Part shown: positions 45,101 through 55,080 of the stretch, piece by piece | Layout: the number at the start of each line of letters is the position of its first letter | Numbering within the stretch: position 1 is the stretch's first letter | Origin: Mesostigma viride | Taxonomy: Eukaryota; Streptophyta; Mesostigmatophyceae; Mesostigmatales; Mesostigmataceae | NCBI GenBank assembly: GCA_009746045.1 | Contig: RPFO01000392.1 | Span: forward strand, 1,910,245-1,974,244 | Direction of reading: 5' to 3' | Length of the DNA: 64,000 nt | The notes under the pieces: generated by a model | The model's input: the letters and a program-made list of their open reading frames with translations, nothing else | Told to the model about the DNA's origin: nothing | The model's database searches: none | Program-made: the position numbers and the translations under genes

Positions 45101-46938
45101 CCCCCGCTAAACCAGGTCATTTGCCCCACCAGCAAGGTCCATTTTCCCACCAGCCATACTCTCCCTTCGCACTTCTGCTCCATTTCCATACACATATCTT
45201 GTGACCCGAGGCATGGTTTCTAGTGCGGCGTTATGGTCGGGCAAAGCACTAAGTAATCGCTCCCTTGACGCGATTATGCCAACGCTGCAGTCCTCAACCT
45301 TCCTTGGTACACGAGCGTGATGGCGCGCCTGCACATCAACGCGTTCCGCATCGACCTCCCCTCGGTGCCGCCTCTGCCGGCTGCAGCCAGCGGAGGGAGC
45401 AGCCTACTGTCCTGGGAACACTTGGCTGCGGCAGCGGCAGCCGCGGTGGTTGGTGATGGCGGCGTGGGCACTGGCGCATTCCTGCTCTTGTCCATGTACA
45501 ACCACAGCTGCGGTGGGTGGACCCTCTGCATGCTGGCTTGTGGACTTTGCCTGCTGCCATGCATGGACGCAGGGCTGGGGTTTCAGGTGCTACCGCCCGT
45601 TACAGATAGCTTGTAAATGCTGCCGATCCATTAGTGCCTTGGGTGTGCCTGCAGGATGTCTGTGCGCTGCCGAAGGTTTGCAAACTTGCATGCATGTTTT
45701 GTAGAATATTCCTCTCTGTACGCAGGTCTTCTATCATCGTTGCCAGCCCTTGTTTCTCTGGGGAGGGGACCAACTGTCAGCATGTTTTGCTTGCGTTTGC
45801 GTGGCAGCCCCCAACGTGGAGCCCCAGTGGACCAAGGACGCCACAGCCACAGTGGTTGCCAAGCGAGATGTTGAGAAAGGTATCCACAGCGCTTGTTCAG
45901 TTTTTTGCAACATGGGCAAGTTTCGTTCGTGTTGTTCCATGGCTGCTAGCCATGAGAAGATAACGGTAGTATTCATTCTGCCTTGTCTAGTTGAACAGAC
46001 CTTTGTGTCTGCGGCTTGTTCAGTGGTTTCTTTGCAGTGAAACCCACTCATAACAGGTCACTCCCTCCAGAAAGATTGCATGTGCTCTCTCCTCAGTGCC
46101 AGACCATGCCGTATATGCCCTCGCTGTTTATCATACTCACTCCATCGAAGGTGAAGGCGGGGATGGTAGCCAGGATATGCTGTCTCCCCCTATGTCTATA
46201 TACTGAATAGCGCTTGCCAGCCTGAATGCAGGGGACCAAAAAATCATGGCCAGGTAGCTGCGAGAGCAATAAGGGTATCATTGTGACCGGTTGTTAGATA
46301 GATGTAGTATGTAGCAATGTAGATAGATTAGACCGGTAGGAATGTGTGCGCCCATCCATCCATTCATCGGGGTTAATGCTCCGTGACTCCCCAACGGGAG
46401 CACGAGTCTAATTAATTAATTAATTAATTGTGACCGGACGTTGCCTGTCAGCTTTCAGAATCCAGATACGTGCATGTAAAAGCAGATGTTGAGTGGAAAA
46501 GTCGATCCTTGTGGGTCAAGCGAATGTTTTCCATAGTGGCATTCATCGCTTTGCGGAACTGTGTTTCCATGCATGCAGCTACTGTTGTAAGTATCTAAGT
46601 CGAGCTTGCCTGCATCAAGGAGTTGCAGCTGTAGTTTACAATTGCAGGTAACACCATGATTTGCCAGAGCCGCCACATGATTGAGGCGAGCCAAGGCAGA
46701 TTTCTGGCATCTGACCCTTTTGCACCACTGATTGATCTCCAGCAGTTCTGCCCGGTTCTTGGTGGCAATGCTCCTCCGTGTTGCAGGCGAAGAACTGTAT
46801 GTGTCGTACATCGATGCTGACATGCCGACATCTCAACGTCAGAGAACACTCCAGTGGGCCTACGGTTTTACGTGCCAGTGCTGTCGTTGTAAAGAAGGCT
46901 TAGAGAGGACTTCGGAGCTTTTGCAGGAAGATAGCTGA
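39195..46938 (+). CDS. SET-domain protein lysine methyltransferase (SMYD/SET5-like), first exon missing
   Basis: Exons: 39195-39328, 40202-40369, 43730-43852, 44244-44361, 45291-45512, 45808-45879, 46787-46938. Phases agree at every junction, and they give 329 residues to the TGA. The first exon holds the N-terminal SET strand (AHAGRGVFARDDIPAGTRI). The second holds a CYRC...FC...C cysteine set, like the MYND-type zinc insert of SMYD proteins. The next carries helical sequence (YPLLVARLANL). Exon 5 has VMARLHINAFRI and MYNHSC. NHSC-A-PNV is completed only by splicing to exon 6, and GEELYVSYID by splicing to exon 7. A post-SET CQCCRC motif follows. NHSCxPN and the following Tyr bind the methyl donor and substrate lysine in this family. 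Substrate unknown. The upstream exon must end with one base of a split Gly codon. Confidence 0.85.
39428..39600. repeat. Tandem duplication of about 82 bp in SET-gene intron
   Basis: Two copies of a unit with GTCCCTGCTGCTGAAAAAGA and CTTGGAGTCTGGTTTGGTAA. Confidence 0.85.
42386..42620. repeat. (GGGCGGGT)n minisatellite in SET-gene intron
   Basis: About 29 units of the octamer, G-rich on the transcribed plus strand, in the 3.36-kb intron between the second and third identified exons. The Gly-Trp-Ala-Gly-Arg-Val and His-Pro-Pro-Thr frames are artefacts. Confidence 0.95.
42816..43012. repeat. 24-bp tandem repeat in SET-gene intron, eight copies
   Basis: Unit ATTAGATCTGTGATGTGTGTTATC, with one G-to-T change in the seventh copy. 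The length is a multiple of three, so it reads as a repeating peptide, but it lies inside an intron. Confidence 0.92.
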
Positions 46939-49561
46939 CATGTGGCTACATCTCCGCAGCTACTCCCACTTCACCTTTTGTAAGCCATGATGGTGCATGA
47001 TATAATAGTAGTCAGTTCTCCCATGCTGCAGTAACTGGCAGTGAGTGCTTTTGCATGCATGTCCACCGGCCGCCTTCTCTCATTAACATTAATCAATTAA
47101 TAAAGAACATATCTCCGCGTTGGCAGCATATGTAACATGGTTTTTTATATGGTTTTTAATACATTCCAAGCTACAACCTGCAGGTGGGGGATGTAAACTG
47201 CCACCTACTCTGGGTGCACAACCTTGTTGCACCTGCACCACCCTGATGTATATCATACCTAAACGGCATGGCATGGGGCCGGTATGTACATGTGTGCCTA
47301 CACGAGCCACGAGCCACGAGGTAGCCATGGCTGACTTTCACGTTTGAGCTCATAACTTTCACGTTTGAGCACCGAATTCAGCCGTGAATATCACTATCGC
47401 TTCGTCTTTCTAAGACGCACATGCTGATATAATTTTCCGAATCTGTAACGCAATATATGACGAGCAAACGTCCTTTGACGCAACGCAGTTTGGCGGATGC
47501 GCTCGGCCATGAAAATTCTGCAGCCCAGGCTGCAGCTTCGCTCTCAGGTCCGCAGGCAGCGGTGACACTAGTCGTGCACTGACCAGTGGTCGCCCAGCAA
47601 CCTCCCGGGACGTGGCGCGCCGAATATTTTCCGCGCCAAAAAATTCGCGGTACCGTCCGTACGGTGTATAATGTGTGCCCGGACCGCTCAACCCTCGCGG
47701 AAGTGGCCATGGCGGCATGCCTTTATGCAATATTAATCGATATGGCACGTAAACAGCTAGAAAAAATGCTTGAATTTCGCAGAAGATTAGTTGATGACCT
47801 CATTTCGAGGCGGAAAGTTTACGGTTTGCAATATCGCTAATTTCTCGAACGGCTACGGGCGCGGGGGTCCAGGATATAATTTCTCTTGCGGATCATGAAA
47901 TTTAATGCAGGTTTACGGCAGCTATTGTGAGGCAACGTAGGCTCTAAAGAGCGATTATGAAGCTAACTTAAGGGTGTTGTCGAGTTTGTGCCGAAGCTTC
48001 CCGGTTTCTTTTACATTTCCGGCATTCAAGGTAAGAACCTACGCAGGCCTGCGCATGTCGCCTTCGACGTATTCACGGAAGGCGCACCTTCCTTGTTCGC
48101 CTGATCAATGGATGATGTCTTTTATTGTTCGAGCTTGCGTGCCAGTTTATGCATGAAACATTTCCACGCAGGCAGGTGCATTAACGTCGGCCTTTCGCCT
48201 TTTTTTCGGGCAGTTTCCCTGCAGGAAGCGCTCCATTTCTTTCGGTTGCATCGTCAGATTCCTAGCTATTTCGTACAATTTCGTGTAGTTTGTGGCTGGC
48301 ATGCTAAATGCGCCGAGGTCAAGTTGTTGGTAATGTGTTGACATTTGTTTTCCATAATCCTTTGGACGTGAGCTTGCTCAGACGCTTTGTTATGTGCCGG
48401 ATCTGACACGCCTGTTTTAGAACGACATCCGGCATGTGCCTAGAGGCTAACAAGCTGGCATCAGCTTCTTAGCAAATTGCCCTATTGGAAAGGAAGGTGA
48501 GAGTGGTTCTTTTGCTGGCCATACTGCATGAGTGGCATTGCATTAGATAGGTGTTTCCATTGCTTTCCTTGAGCTATAACCATTAAGACTTCCCTGCTAT
48601 GTGTGCAGCAAGGCAAGCTTGATAGGATGTGAATGCTTGGCAGACAACATGTATGATTTGCTGCCAAGTTTGCAGGCTGCAGTTGCCTCTATTGCTTGGT
48701 CAGTCTTTCTAAGGTTTTTACACGTATACTTGCTGAGTTCTTGGCATAAATTTACATGGTAACCTTGGGCTGAGCTTAGTGTATGCTCTCTTGGTGCGTG
48801 TATGCCTAGCGATGGTGTTGCTATGCGCACGCTGGCAAGGCTGGCCGTGCTGAGGGCAGGGGAGGGCAGATGAGGTGCCTAGCCTTTTCTTATGTTGTGT
48901 GATCGAGTTGGGCGTGTTTTTTGGCCTCTTGGATGGAAAACATGATGTCTAGGTGGCCTTATACACAGAAAAACCTCATTTAGCGTATGTTCAGGTTTTA
49001 GCACGCAAAACCTTATAACTTGAGCTAGACTTGTCGGAATGACCTGGGACTTGGACCACTGCTGTCCCCCTGTTAGCCGGATTTTCGCTTGATTTTGTGG
49101 CCTTATCTGAAGTGTTTATGATATGTATATTCCCAATGTCCGGTAAAAAAAGACCTGTTTTGCGGGAAAATTAATAACTGTTCAAGGTTTTGCCATTTCC
49201 ATGTTGTAAATAGCTCAGCAAGCTACACACTCAGGGAACTACAAATGGTTGATTTTTGGCTGCCAACAAATGTGTGCATTGGCTGGGGCATACCCAACCC
49301 TAATTAGCGTCCTTTTCTATTTATAGCGCAATATTGGCGTATACTTGGGGGTAGTACCCCCAACAAGTGCATGGACAACTCACAAGAGATGTTATTTAGT
49401 GCCCGCAATCATGTTTCAGCATTGTGCAAATGAATTTCAAGTGTTATTACCATAGTTCAATTTTTAAGGTTTTTGGGGTGCCACCTCCCCAACCTCGCCA
49501 TCGGCATCGCCTGACCCGAAACGCACCCGCTCAGCCGACAAAACAGGAGGGTCCCGCCCCT
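46939..49561. other. Intergenic DNA, no gene recognised
   Basis: 47155-47420 contains parts of two dispersed repeats also present at 30385-30890. 46370-46440 holds a CTCCCCAACGGGAGCACGAG block and an AATT run, also seen inverted near 20960-21020. A small plus-strand frame at 47715-47840 (MAACLYAILIDMARKQLEKM) could be an exon but has no support. Confidence 0.4.
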
Positions 49562-50702
49562 ATGAACCGCGCTTTCGGCCCAAACCTTTCCAGGTCGATG
49601 ATCACGACTGGACCAACATGTCGATCCCCGGACGATGCTATGCACTGCATCTTCTTCGGGGACTACGCCTCGCTATACGACCTGTGCCTCCATCTCTACG
49701 ACCAAGATCGCCTCCTCTGCAGCAACGGCAGCCGCTGGACCAACCACAGCATGCTGTTCGGCTGCCCCCGCCCCCAGCTCCAGCACGCCATCCTCAACTC
49801 CCTTCTCCAGCGCTCTGACGGCAAGATCTGGGCTCCATCCATCTCCGCCCCCGCCCTCCGTTGCATCCTCATGGAAGCCTAAGTTCCAGCAGCACGTGAC
49901 CCCCCTTGCTGCTGACGTCGCAGCAATGGGTGGCCCGCTGGCTGCTGAACTTCCTCACCTCACCGCCATGCACCTCCACTGCCATTTCCGCCTCCACTGC
50001 CGACATCAAAGCCCAGCTCCTCGACCTCAACCAACGCCTTCAAGCCACCGCCACCGCCCTTGAGAGCTTGCATGACACCGCCGGCCTCACCGCCCAGGCG
50101 GTGAAGGACATCGCCGCCCAGCCGGCGCCTGCTGGCCCGGCCGGCGATGCTCCCTCCACCTGGGCGGACTTGCTTAAGCAGCACACCACCTCTGGACCAC
50201 CTCCACTAGTCTCGGCACAACTCAAGCAACAAGCCCTCGACCTTCGCGAGAAAGCCGACATCGCCCGGCGCAGCCACAATGTCATCATCAAGCACTTCGA
50301 CCAGCCGCCGGGCAGGTGAGACCTCCACGAGCCTTCTTGAGGCATTTAAGCGCGACATTTTTGCCCCCATGCTACTCACTGGTGAGCTGGACATGTCGGC
50401 TGTCCGCGCCTCCCCCGCGCGCGCGGGGGAAGGCTGGCCCGGCACCCGTGCTCCTCACCTTTAAGTACATGGCGGACAAGCTGGCGTTCCTTAAATGCCG
50501 CAAGAAGCTCTCGATCGAGGACTCGCTTCACGCTGGACGACGACTTGACCCTGGCCCAGCAACAGCAGCGACGCGAGCTATGGCCGACCTACCTTCAGCT
50601 CCGGCAAAGCGCAGGGGGGAAGCCGGTATACAGTACTGGAGGGGGGCGGTCATCCACGTTGACCACAAGCCCTGGCAGCCCCCTCCTGCCACCTCAGACT
50701 AG
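49562..50702 (+). pseudogene. LINE-like ORF1 fragment, frameshifted
   Basis: Three successive plus-strand frames (49562-49882, 49906-50319, then 50279-50702 in shifting frames) read as one protein. A Cys-containing N-terminus is followed by a helical segment (IKAQLLDLNQRLQATATALE, LREKADIARRSHNVIIKHF), then an RRM-like part (YMADKLAFLKCRKKL), then the LTLDDDLTLAQQQQRRELWP pattern and a short Gly-rich end. As I know it, the DDDLT..QQ..R..LWP signature with preceding coiled coil and RRM is typical of L1-type ORF1 proteins, which coat the element RNA. The reverse transcriptase ORF is not present downstream. Confidence 0.55.
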
Positions 50703-50704
50703 GG

Positions 50705-51117
50705 AATCCTGCATACCATGCAGTAGTGTATAGATTAGTCAGGCTTAGCCTAGCATGTGGCCCACGCGCATGTGCGCCCATAATGGCCCCCATGGATGTT
50801 GCCTTCAGAATTTAGCCAAGCCATGCCAATAATGGGACCCCCATGGATGTTGCATTAGAATTTAGCTATGCTATGCCTATGCAGAGAGATGCTCTCTGTC
50901 GAGATCGAAGCCATGCCCTAGCCCTTGTATAGCCATGATGATCTTCCTCCCCCGTGCCGGGATCCCCTTAGTTGGGTTGAACCCGAGACAGCATGGTGGT
51001 GCCGGTGCCCTTGAGGCACCTAGAACAAGTGTTGCTTACATTCCGACTATTGCAGGAAGTAGCCCAGAATGCATTAAAAGCCATATGCCCCTTCTCCGGG
51101 ATATGTGCTACTATATA
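50705..51117 (-). repeat. Dispersed repeat, copy 2 (inverted relative to copy 1)
   Basis: Reverse complement of 30385-30775 at high similarity throughout, including GCCCATAATGGC, CCCCATGGATGTTGC and CCCTTAGTTGGGTTG. Confidence 0.7.
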
Positions 51118-51419
51118 CTCCCAACGGAGTTATGTTTCCAATTATTAATTAATTAAGTAGCTTCCATCATCATTCCGTCATCATTCCGTCATCGCGACTA
51201 GGAGAAGTGCACCACCCTTATGCTGGCATCTGCCACCCCTATAGTGACCCTATAGTGACCGCGGCCTAGGATGGGGTCTCACCCTAAGCCCTAAACCCTA
51301 AAACCCTGAACCACTTGCAAAAACAGAAGTGCCCCCCTGCCACCACTGCTCACCAGGTTGTGACATTTAGGCTGGCATCTGTCACCACCCCGGCAGTTGT
51401 GATGGTGTGTTGGGGGTGT
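51118..51419. other. Intergenic DNA with a short telomere-like run
   Basis: 51285-51310 reads CCCTAAACCCTAAAACCC, i.e. two to three plant-type telomeric heptamers. That is too short to be a telomere. Nothing else recognised. Confidence 0.5.
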
Positions 51420-51920
51420 GACAAGGATGGCGAAAAATTGCACGTACTTACTCTTATATAAAGAACGCCCAATTTTTCGCCACCCTGCCACCCCTTGGCG
51501 CGGGTCATAGGAGGTGTTTGTCAAGGTGTGAGAGTGATGGCGAAAAATTGCACGTACTTACTCTTATATAAAGAACGCCCAATTTTTCGCCACCCTGCCA
51601 CCCCTTGGCGCGGGTCATAGGAGGTGTTTGTCAAGGTGTGAGAGTGATGGCGAAAAATTGCACGTACTTACTCTTAAGAAAAGAACGCCCAATTTTTCGC
51701 CACCCTGCCACCCCTTGGCGCGGGTCATAGGAGGTGTTTGTCAAGGTGTGACAAGGATGGCGAAAAATTGCACGTACTTACTCTTAAGAAAAGAACGCCC
51801 AATTTTTCGCCACCTTCCCCCACTGGCCGGCGCTGAGGTGGCGTGGGTTGTTGGATGTGGCGAAAAATTGCACGTACTTACTCTTAAGAAAAAGACCGCC
51901 CAATTTTTCGCCATGGCCTC
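51420..51920. repeat. 110-bp tandem repeat with internal inverted repeat, five copies
   Basis: CGAAAAATTG recurs at 51431, 51541, 51651, 51761 and 51861. Each unit contains GGCGAAAAATTG and its complement CAATTTTTCGCC about 30 bp apart, giving a possible 12-bp stem. The loop has ACTTACTCTTATATAAAG in units 1-2 and CTTAAGAAAA in units 3-5. The spacer carries CACCCTGCCACCCCTTGGCGC. It is not a CRISPR array: units are contiguous and spacers are not unique. Confidence 0.88.
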
Positions 51921-52246
51921 GCAGGGTGAGGGAGCCGGCGAGGGCCGCGCGGCGGGGTGTGCAGAGTGTCATTTTATTACTCTGTGTAACCTCTGGAAAC
52001 TCAGGCGACCTATGCAAGAATCCCATACGACCTGCGTCGATGCATGAGAGGTTTACTCTGGATTAATTAAAAACCGGCCGTAGTTAGAACTGCATTTCGA
52101 GACGAATGAAAATTGTTTTCAGCATGCATTGACGCGTTGTATACTGCATAAACGAATTCATTAAAATTTATATCACGTTCACATTCGTTATCAGCTCAAC
52201 AAGAGCGAAATGGCAAGCTCGTTGCCGTCGTCAACAAGACGACACT
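51921..52246. other. Flank of the viral element, left boundary unresolved
   Basis: The sequence becomes AT-rich after about 52050, with GGATTAATTAA and TTAAAATTTATATC. The terminal repeat of the viral element could not be identified, because the other end lies outside the window. Confidence 0.3.
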
Positions 52247-52821
52247 CTACTCCTTGTCCTTGGAGTTTCCAGTCTGGCTCTTCACAACGTTCGAGCCGGT
52301 CTTCCTCTTGTAGACATGGCCGTGAGAGCTTGACGCTTCCTCGCGGCTCCTCTTCCTGCCATGGGAAGTGGCGGTCTTTGCGTCCTCGAAACCCTTCTTT
52401 GCCTCCTCCCATGCCTTGTAGAGGGTAACGGGGGCAATGCCTGGCTGGCGCTTGGACTTTGAGAAGCCATCGACGAATCGTCGACCATCTTAACGCATCC
52501 GTCGGCTTGGTCGAGGCGAATCCACTCACATCGGTCCTCGACCTTCCTCGGCCTTGCCGCGTTCCTCTCGTAGACCCACTCGACGCAAATTTTGGGCGTC
52601 TTGCGGTCGACATCGTCATATCCGGCGTCGTGAATCTTGAAGACCTCGCAGGTAGGTCCGGTGCCTCCAACAGCACCTTCGTTTCCGGAAAGAAGGGAGA
52701 CCTTGTGCGTCAGGTGTGCGAGCTGGTCAGATATCTTTGTCTGGCCGTCCTCGAGACCATCGAGGATTTTTCCAAGCGTGGCCAACGCCTTCTCGCAGGG
52801 CCCTGCGTTTCGGGAAGCCAT
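52247..52821 (-). pseudogene. Viral ORF, coiled-coil start and basic C-terminus, one frameshift
   Basis: Starts at 52821 (MASRNAGPCEKALATLGKIL); an upstream in-frame codon at 52920 lies in less coding-like sequence. Residues ~8-45 form a probable coiled coil, followed by a segment with PKICVEWVYERNAARP and CEWIRLDQADGC. Near 52490 the frame is lost by what looks like one missing T. The C-terminal ~75 residues continue in the next frame (APVTLYKAWEEAKKGFEDAK, then Lys/Arg/Ser-rich) to a TAG at 52247. No family recognised. It is the leftmost gene of the viral block. Confidence 0.5.
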
Positions 52822-52971
52822 GGCTACCGGCAGAGGGCTTGCAAACGTGAGATGCGTGACTTGCACGTGATTTTGCCTATTTGTGCACAATGTGCCAAGG
52901 TCCGTTACGTCTGCTGGCACGGCCTGGACAGGACGCGAAGGTGGCTGGACTTGTACAAGTGTCGAACTTGG

Positions 52972-53175
52972 CTAAATTTCGGAGCGATGCAAGTCTAAGG
53001 TGGCCTCTACCACGTGGCGAGTTCTGGGACGTGAATTTAGGTAAAAAGACTCGTAAGCGTGCGAGTAATCAACTGGGTCACTTGTCAATCGCCTGAACGA
53101 AGATTCTAGAGTGTCCACGAGAGTGAATTTTCCGAAGCAACCACCCATATATGATGCGCAGAAATTACTTGCCAT
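52972..53175 (-). CDS. Small viral ORF, 67 aa
   Basis: Its ATG (53175) overlaps the last codons of the 53165-53671 gene, a spacing usual in compact viral genomes. MASNFCASYMGGCFGKF is followed by polar sequence. Unrecognised; may be spurious. Confidence 0.3.
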   Translation of the reverse strand: MASNFCASYMGGCFGKFTLVDTLESSFRRLTSDPVDYSHAYESFYLNSRPRTRHVVEATLDLHRSEI

Positions 53176-53671
53176 GGCAGGAACATTTTTTTTTCTCTAG
53201 TCCTCGGATTTTCTCGAAACGCAAAATTACAACGAATTTCGCCACAGCCGTTGGGACCGTGTAAGAATCATCACCAGCAGCCCTATCGAGGTGCACGAGG
53301 CTTAACGATAAACGACCACCATTCCGAAACAGATATGGATCAGTCAGGTTCATATAATTGTGATCGTTGACGCATGTGTACGTCGTAGCTACAGCCCCAC
53401 CAGAGCAGAATTCTGAAAAAAGCACTGCGTGCTCATCCAAATTGTTCTCGGCCCCTCGAAAGTTAGGCGATGTCACGCCAAGTATACTCTTCCCAGCTGC
53501 TCCCTGGATGTTAACTAGATAGGCTGCGTGCCCACCTCCTCGCCAGTCCTCGTCGATGATTGGGGCTCTCGGGTCTGGCTTGATGACAAATTCTGCTCGT
53601 CTCGTTGTGGCGTCAAAGGAGAGTGCCTTGTTGCTGTCTAGTAAAATCTGATAAAAAGTGGGATACTCCAT
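53165..53671 (-). CDS. Viral ORF, probable virion protein, 168 aa
   Basis: Intact frame with a beta-rich, ordinary composition (YPTFYQILLDSNKALSFD, RAEFVIKPDPRAPII, LSLVHLDRAAGDDSY, AKFVVILRFEKI) and a Cys/Lys-rich end. The FxVxLRFE-like final strand resembles the ends of small jelly-roll or capsid-associated proteins, but no family can be named. An AT-rich promoter-like motif lies directly upstream (53676-53702). It lies between the Ig/LamG pseudogene upstream (transcribed towards it) and the 67-aa ORF. Confidence 0.6.
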   Translation of the reverse strand: MEYPTFYQILLDSNKALSFDATTRRAEFVIKPDPRAPIIDEDWRGGGHAAYLVNIQGAAGKSILGVTSPNFRGAENNLDEHAVLFSEFCSGGAVATTYTCVNDHNYMNLTDPYLFRNGGRLSLSLVHLDRAAGDDSYTVPTAVAKFVVILRFEKIRGLEKKKCSCHGK

Positions 53672-53675
53672 GCTT

Positions 53676-53702
53676 TATTGTGATATATAGAAGAGATATT
53701 TA
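53676..53702 (-). promoter_or_regulatory. Candidate viral promoter motif
   Basis: AAATATCTCTTCTATATATC on the minus strand, ending 13 bp before the ATG at 53671. It follows the TCT(C/G)...ATA/TATA pattern seen before several genes of this element. Confidence 0.35.
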
Positions 53703-53724
53703 GTTCTTGTCTTGCATCCTATGT

Positions 53725-54854
53725 CTATGGGGGCGGTGTTGCAGGAGTGCCCCACTTGGCCACGAGGTACCCGCGGATCAGCTCCAACTCGGCGGAGGTC
53801 TTGGCGGTATTGTAGATGAGGATCTCGCCGATCCACCCGTCAAAGGCGCGGACTGCGTTAGTCGTATCGCCACCAACTGCGAGATTGCCGGTAACGTTTC
53901 GGGATTTGACCCGGCAGCTGCGTTTGCGGTACGCCCGTCGAATCTGGTAGTGCAAGTGTTCAATACCGTGTCCACCGAAAGCGCGAGGACGTGCTGCTTG
54001 TTGTCGAAAAAAAGGTCTTGATGCCATCGTGACGTATATCTGGGTTGTCCCAGGACCCGGCGTGGCGGCTACGACTTCACCGATGCCACCTGGTACACGA
54101 TCGATTCGATCTCACCGTTGTGCTTCCTATCATGTAGCCTCTGATAACGTCCGTGGTCCCGGGGTTGTTGGTATCAGGGTAGGTAGCGGTCGTCAGCTGT
54201 TTGGCGACCATCACCATGCACGACTTGGTCCCGATAGATCCCCAGAATGTAGATGACGAGGTCAGAAGTCCCGAGCGGAGGTTGATGAAGCGGAGGGACG
54301 TCTTCCCGTTGAGCTCGGTGGTGTCCAGAATGGGCGTCTTCGCGGAATTGGACTGCGTTACGTGATACCCCGAGGCCAGGTTCTTCTTGTCGTTCATCCG
54401 CAGCACGTTGCCGCCCGCGGTGCTCTGGACGGCGGTCCCCGTGGTGTCGCTGAACAGGGTGCTGCCGTCCGACGGGTCGTACCACGCGTACAGCGCGGGG
54501 TCGACGGCGGGGTCGTACGAGTACGTGAACGAAAGCGTATTGGAGGCCGCGTTGCCACTCCCCCACGATGCGTCTATCACCGTGTTTGCCCACGTTTACA
54601 GTCGTTGAGAAGTTGGCCATAGTTGGAGTGACGTCGAACGTGTAAGAGTTTCCACTTCCCAGGAGGTTGGAGGCCGCCCCATTGGTAACGGTGATGTCGC
54701 CCAACACAAAACCAGTTACAGGCCTGTTAAATGTGGCAGTCACGGTCACTGGAACAGCAGTAGGCGTTGGGCTGCCAGTCGTGAGGGTTACAGTATTCTT
54801 GGCACGCCTCTTCCGCGTGAGTAGTGGGCAAATGCTATAATCAAACGACATCAA
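53725..54854 (-). pseudogene. Ig-like / LamG-like viral adhesin, multiply frameshifted
   Basis: The N-terminal part (from 54854) has an Ig-like repeat of the bacterial-adhesin type (VTVTATFNRPVTGFVLGDIT, FDVTPT). After a frameshift near 54600, a concanavalin/LamG-type domain starts (ALYAWYDPSDGSTLF, GGNVLRMNDKKNLASGYH, LNGKTSLRFINL). At least two more shifts between 54130 and 53850 lead to the final LamG strand and helix (FDGWIGEILIYNTAKTSAEL, LVAKWG). Such domains bind glycans and occur in phage and algal-virus tail or fibre proteins, so a role in host attachment is likely (inference). An intact version would be about 370 residues. Confidence 0.7.
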
Positions 54855-54860
54855 ACTAAT

Positions 54861-55049
54861 CTACAATATCATGACACTATTTTTTGGAGTTTGTGGCAGT
54901 GGATATTGAAACTTCCCAACCAGAACCGGCCCTTGTTTTGCTGGCAAAAGTGAGGCCCTGCCATCATCTGCTAGGTTTGGCGTATCGAAGATCAGTATCT
55001 GCCTGTTTAAGGGGTTTGCGACTATCCTAGGGTCTTTGAGATAATCCAT
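54861..55049 (-). CDS. Small viral ORF, about 62 aa
   Basis: MDYLKDPRIVANPLNRQILI starts at 55049, 32 bp after the end of the capsid frame. It has a Pro/Gln-rich C-terminus (PLPQTPKNS). Ordinary composition, no family recognised. The promoter-like AAAAATCTCCCTCCCTAGTA lies just upstream. Confidence 0.5.
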   Translation of the reverse strand: MDYLKDPRIVANPLNRQILIFDTPNLADDGRASLLPAKQGPVLVGKFQYPLPQTPKNSVMIL

Positions 55050-55080
55050 CGAAGACACAGTATACTAGGGAGGGAGATTT

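Noticed and set aside
51285..51310. Telomere or chromosome end
   Set aside because: Only two to three telomere-like heptamers, with unrelated sequence on both sides.
51420..51920. CRISPR array
   Set aside because: Repeats are contiguous 110-bp units without unique spacers, and the context is eukaryotic.
54174..54620. Arg-rich continuation of the Ig-like frame
   Set aside because: Antisense-like composition; the LamG sequence continues in another frame, so this is out-of-frame read-through.
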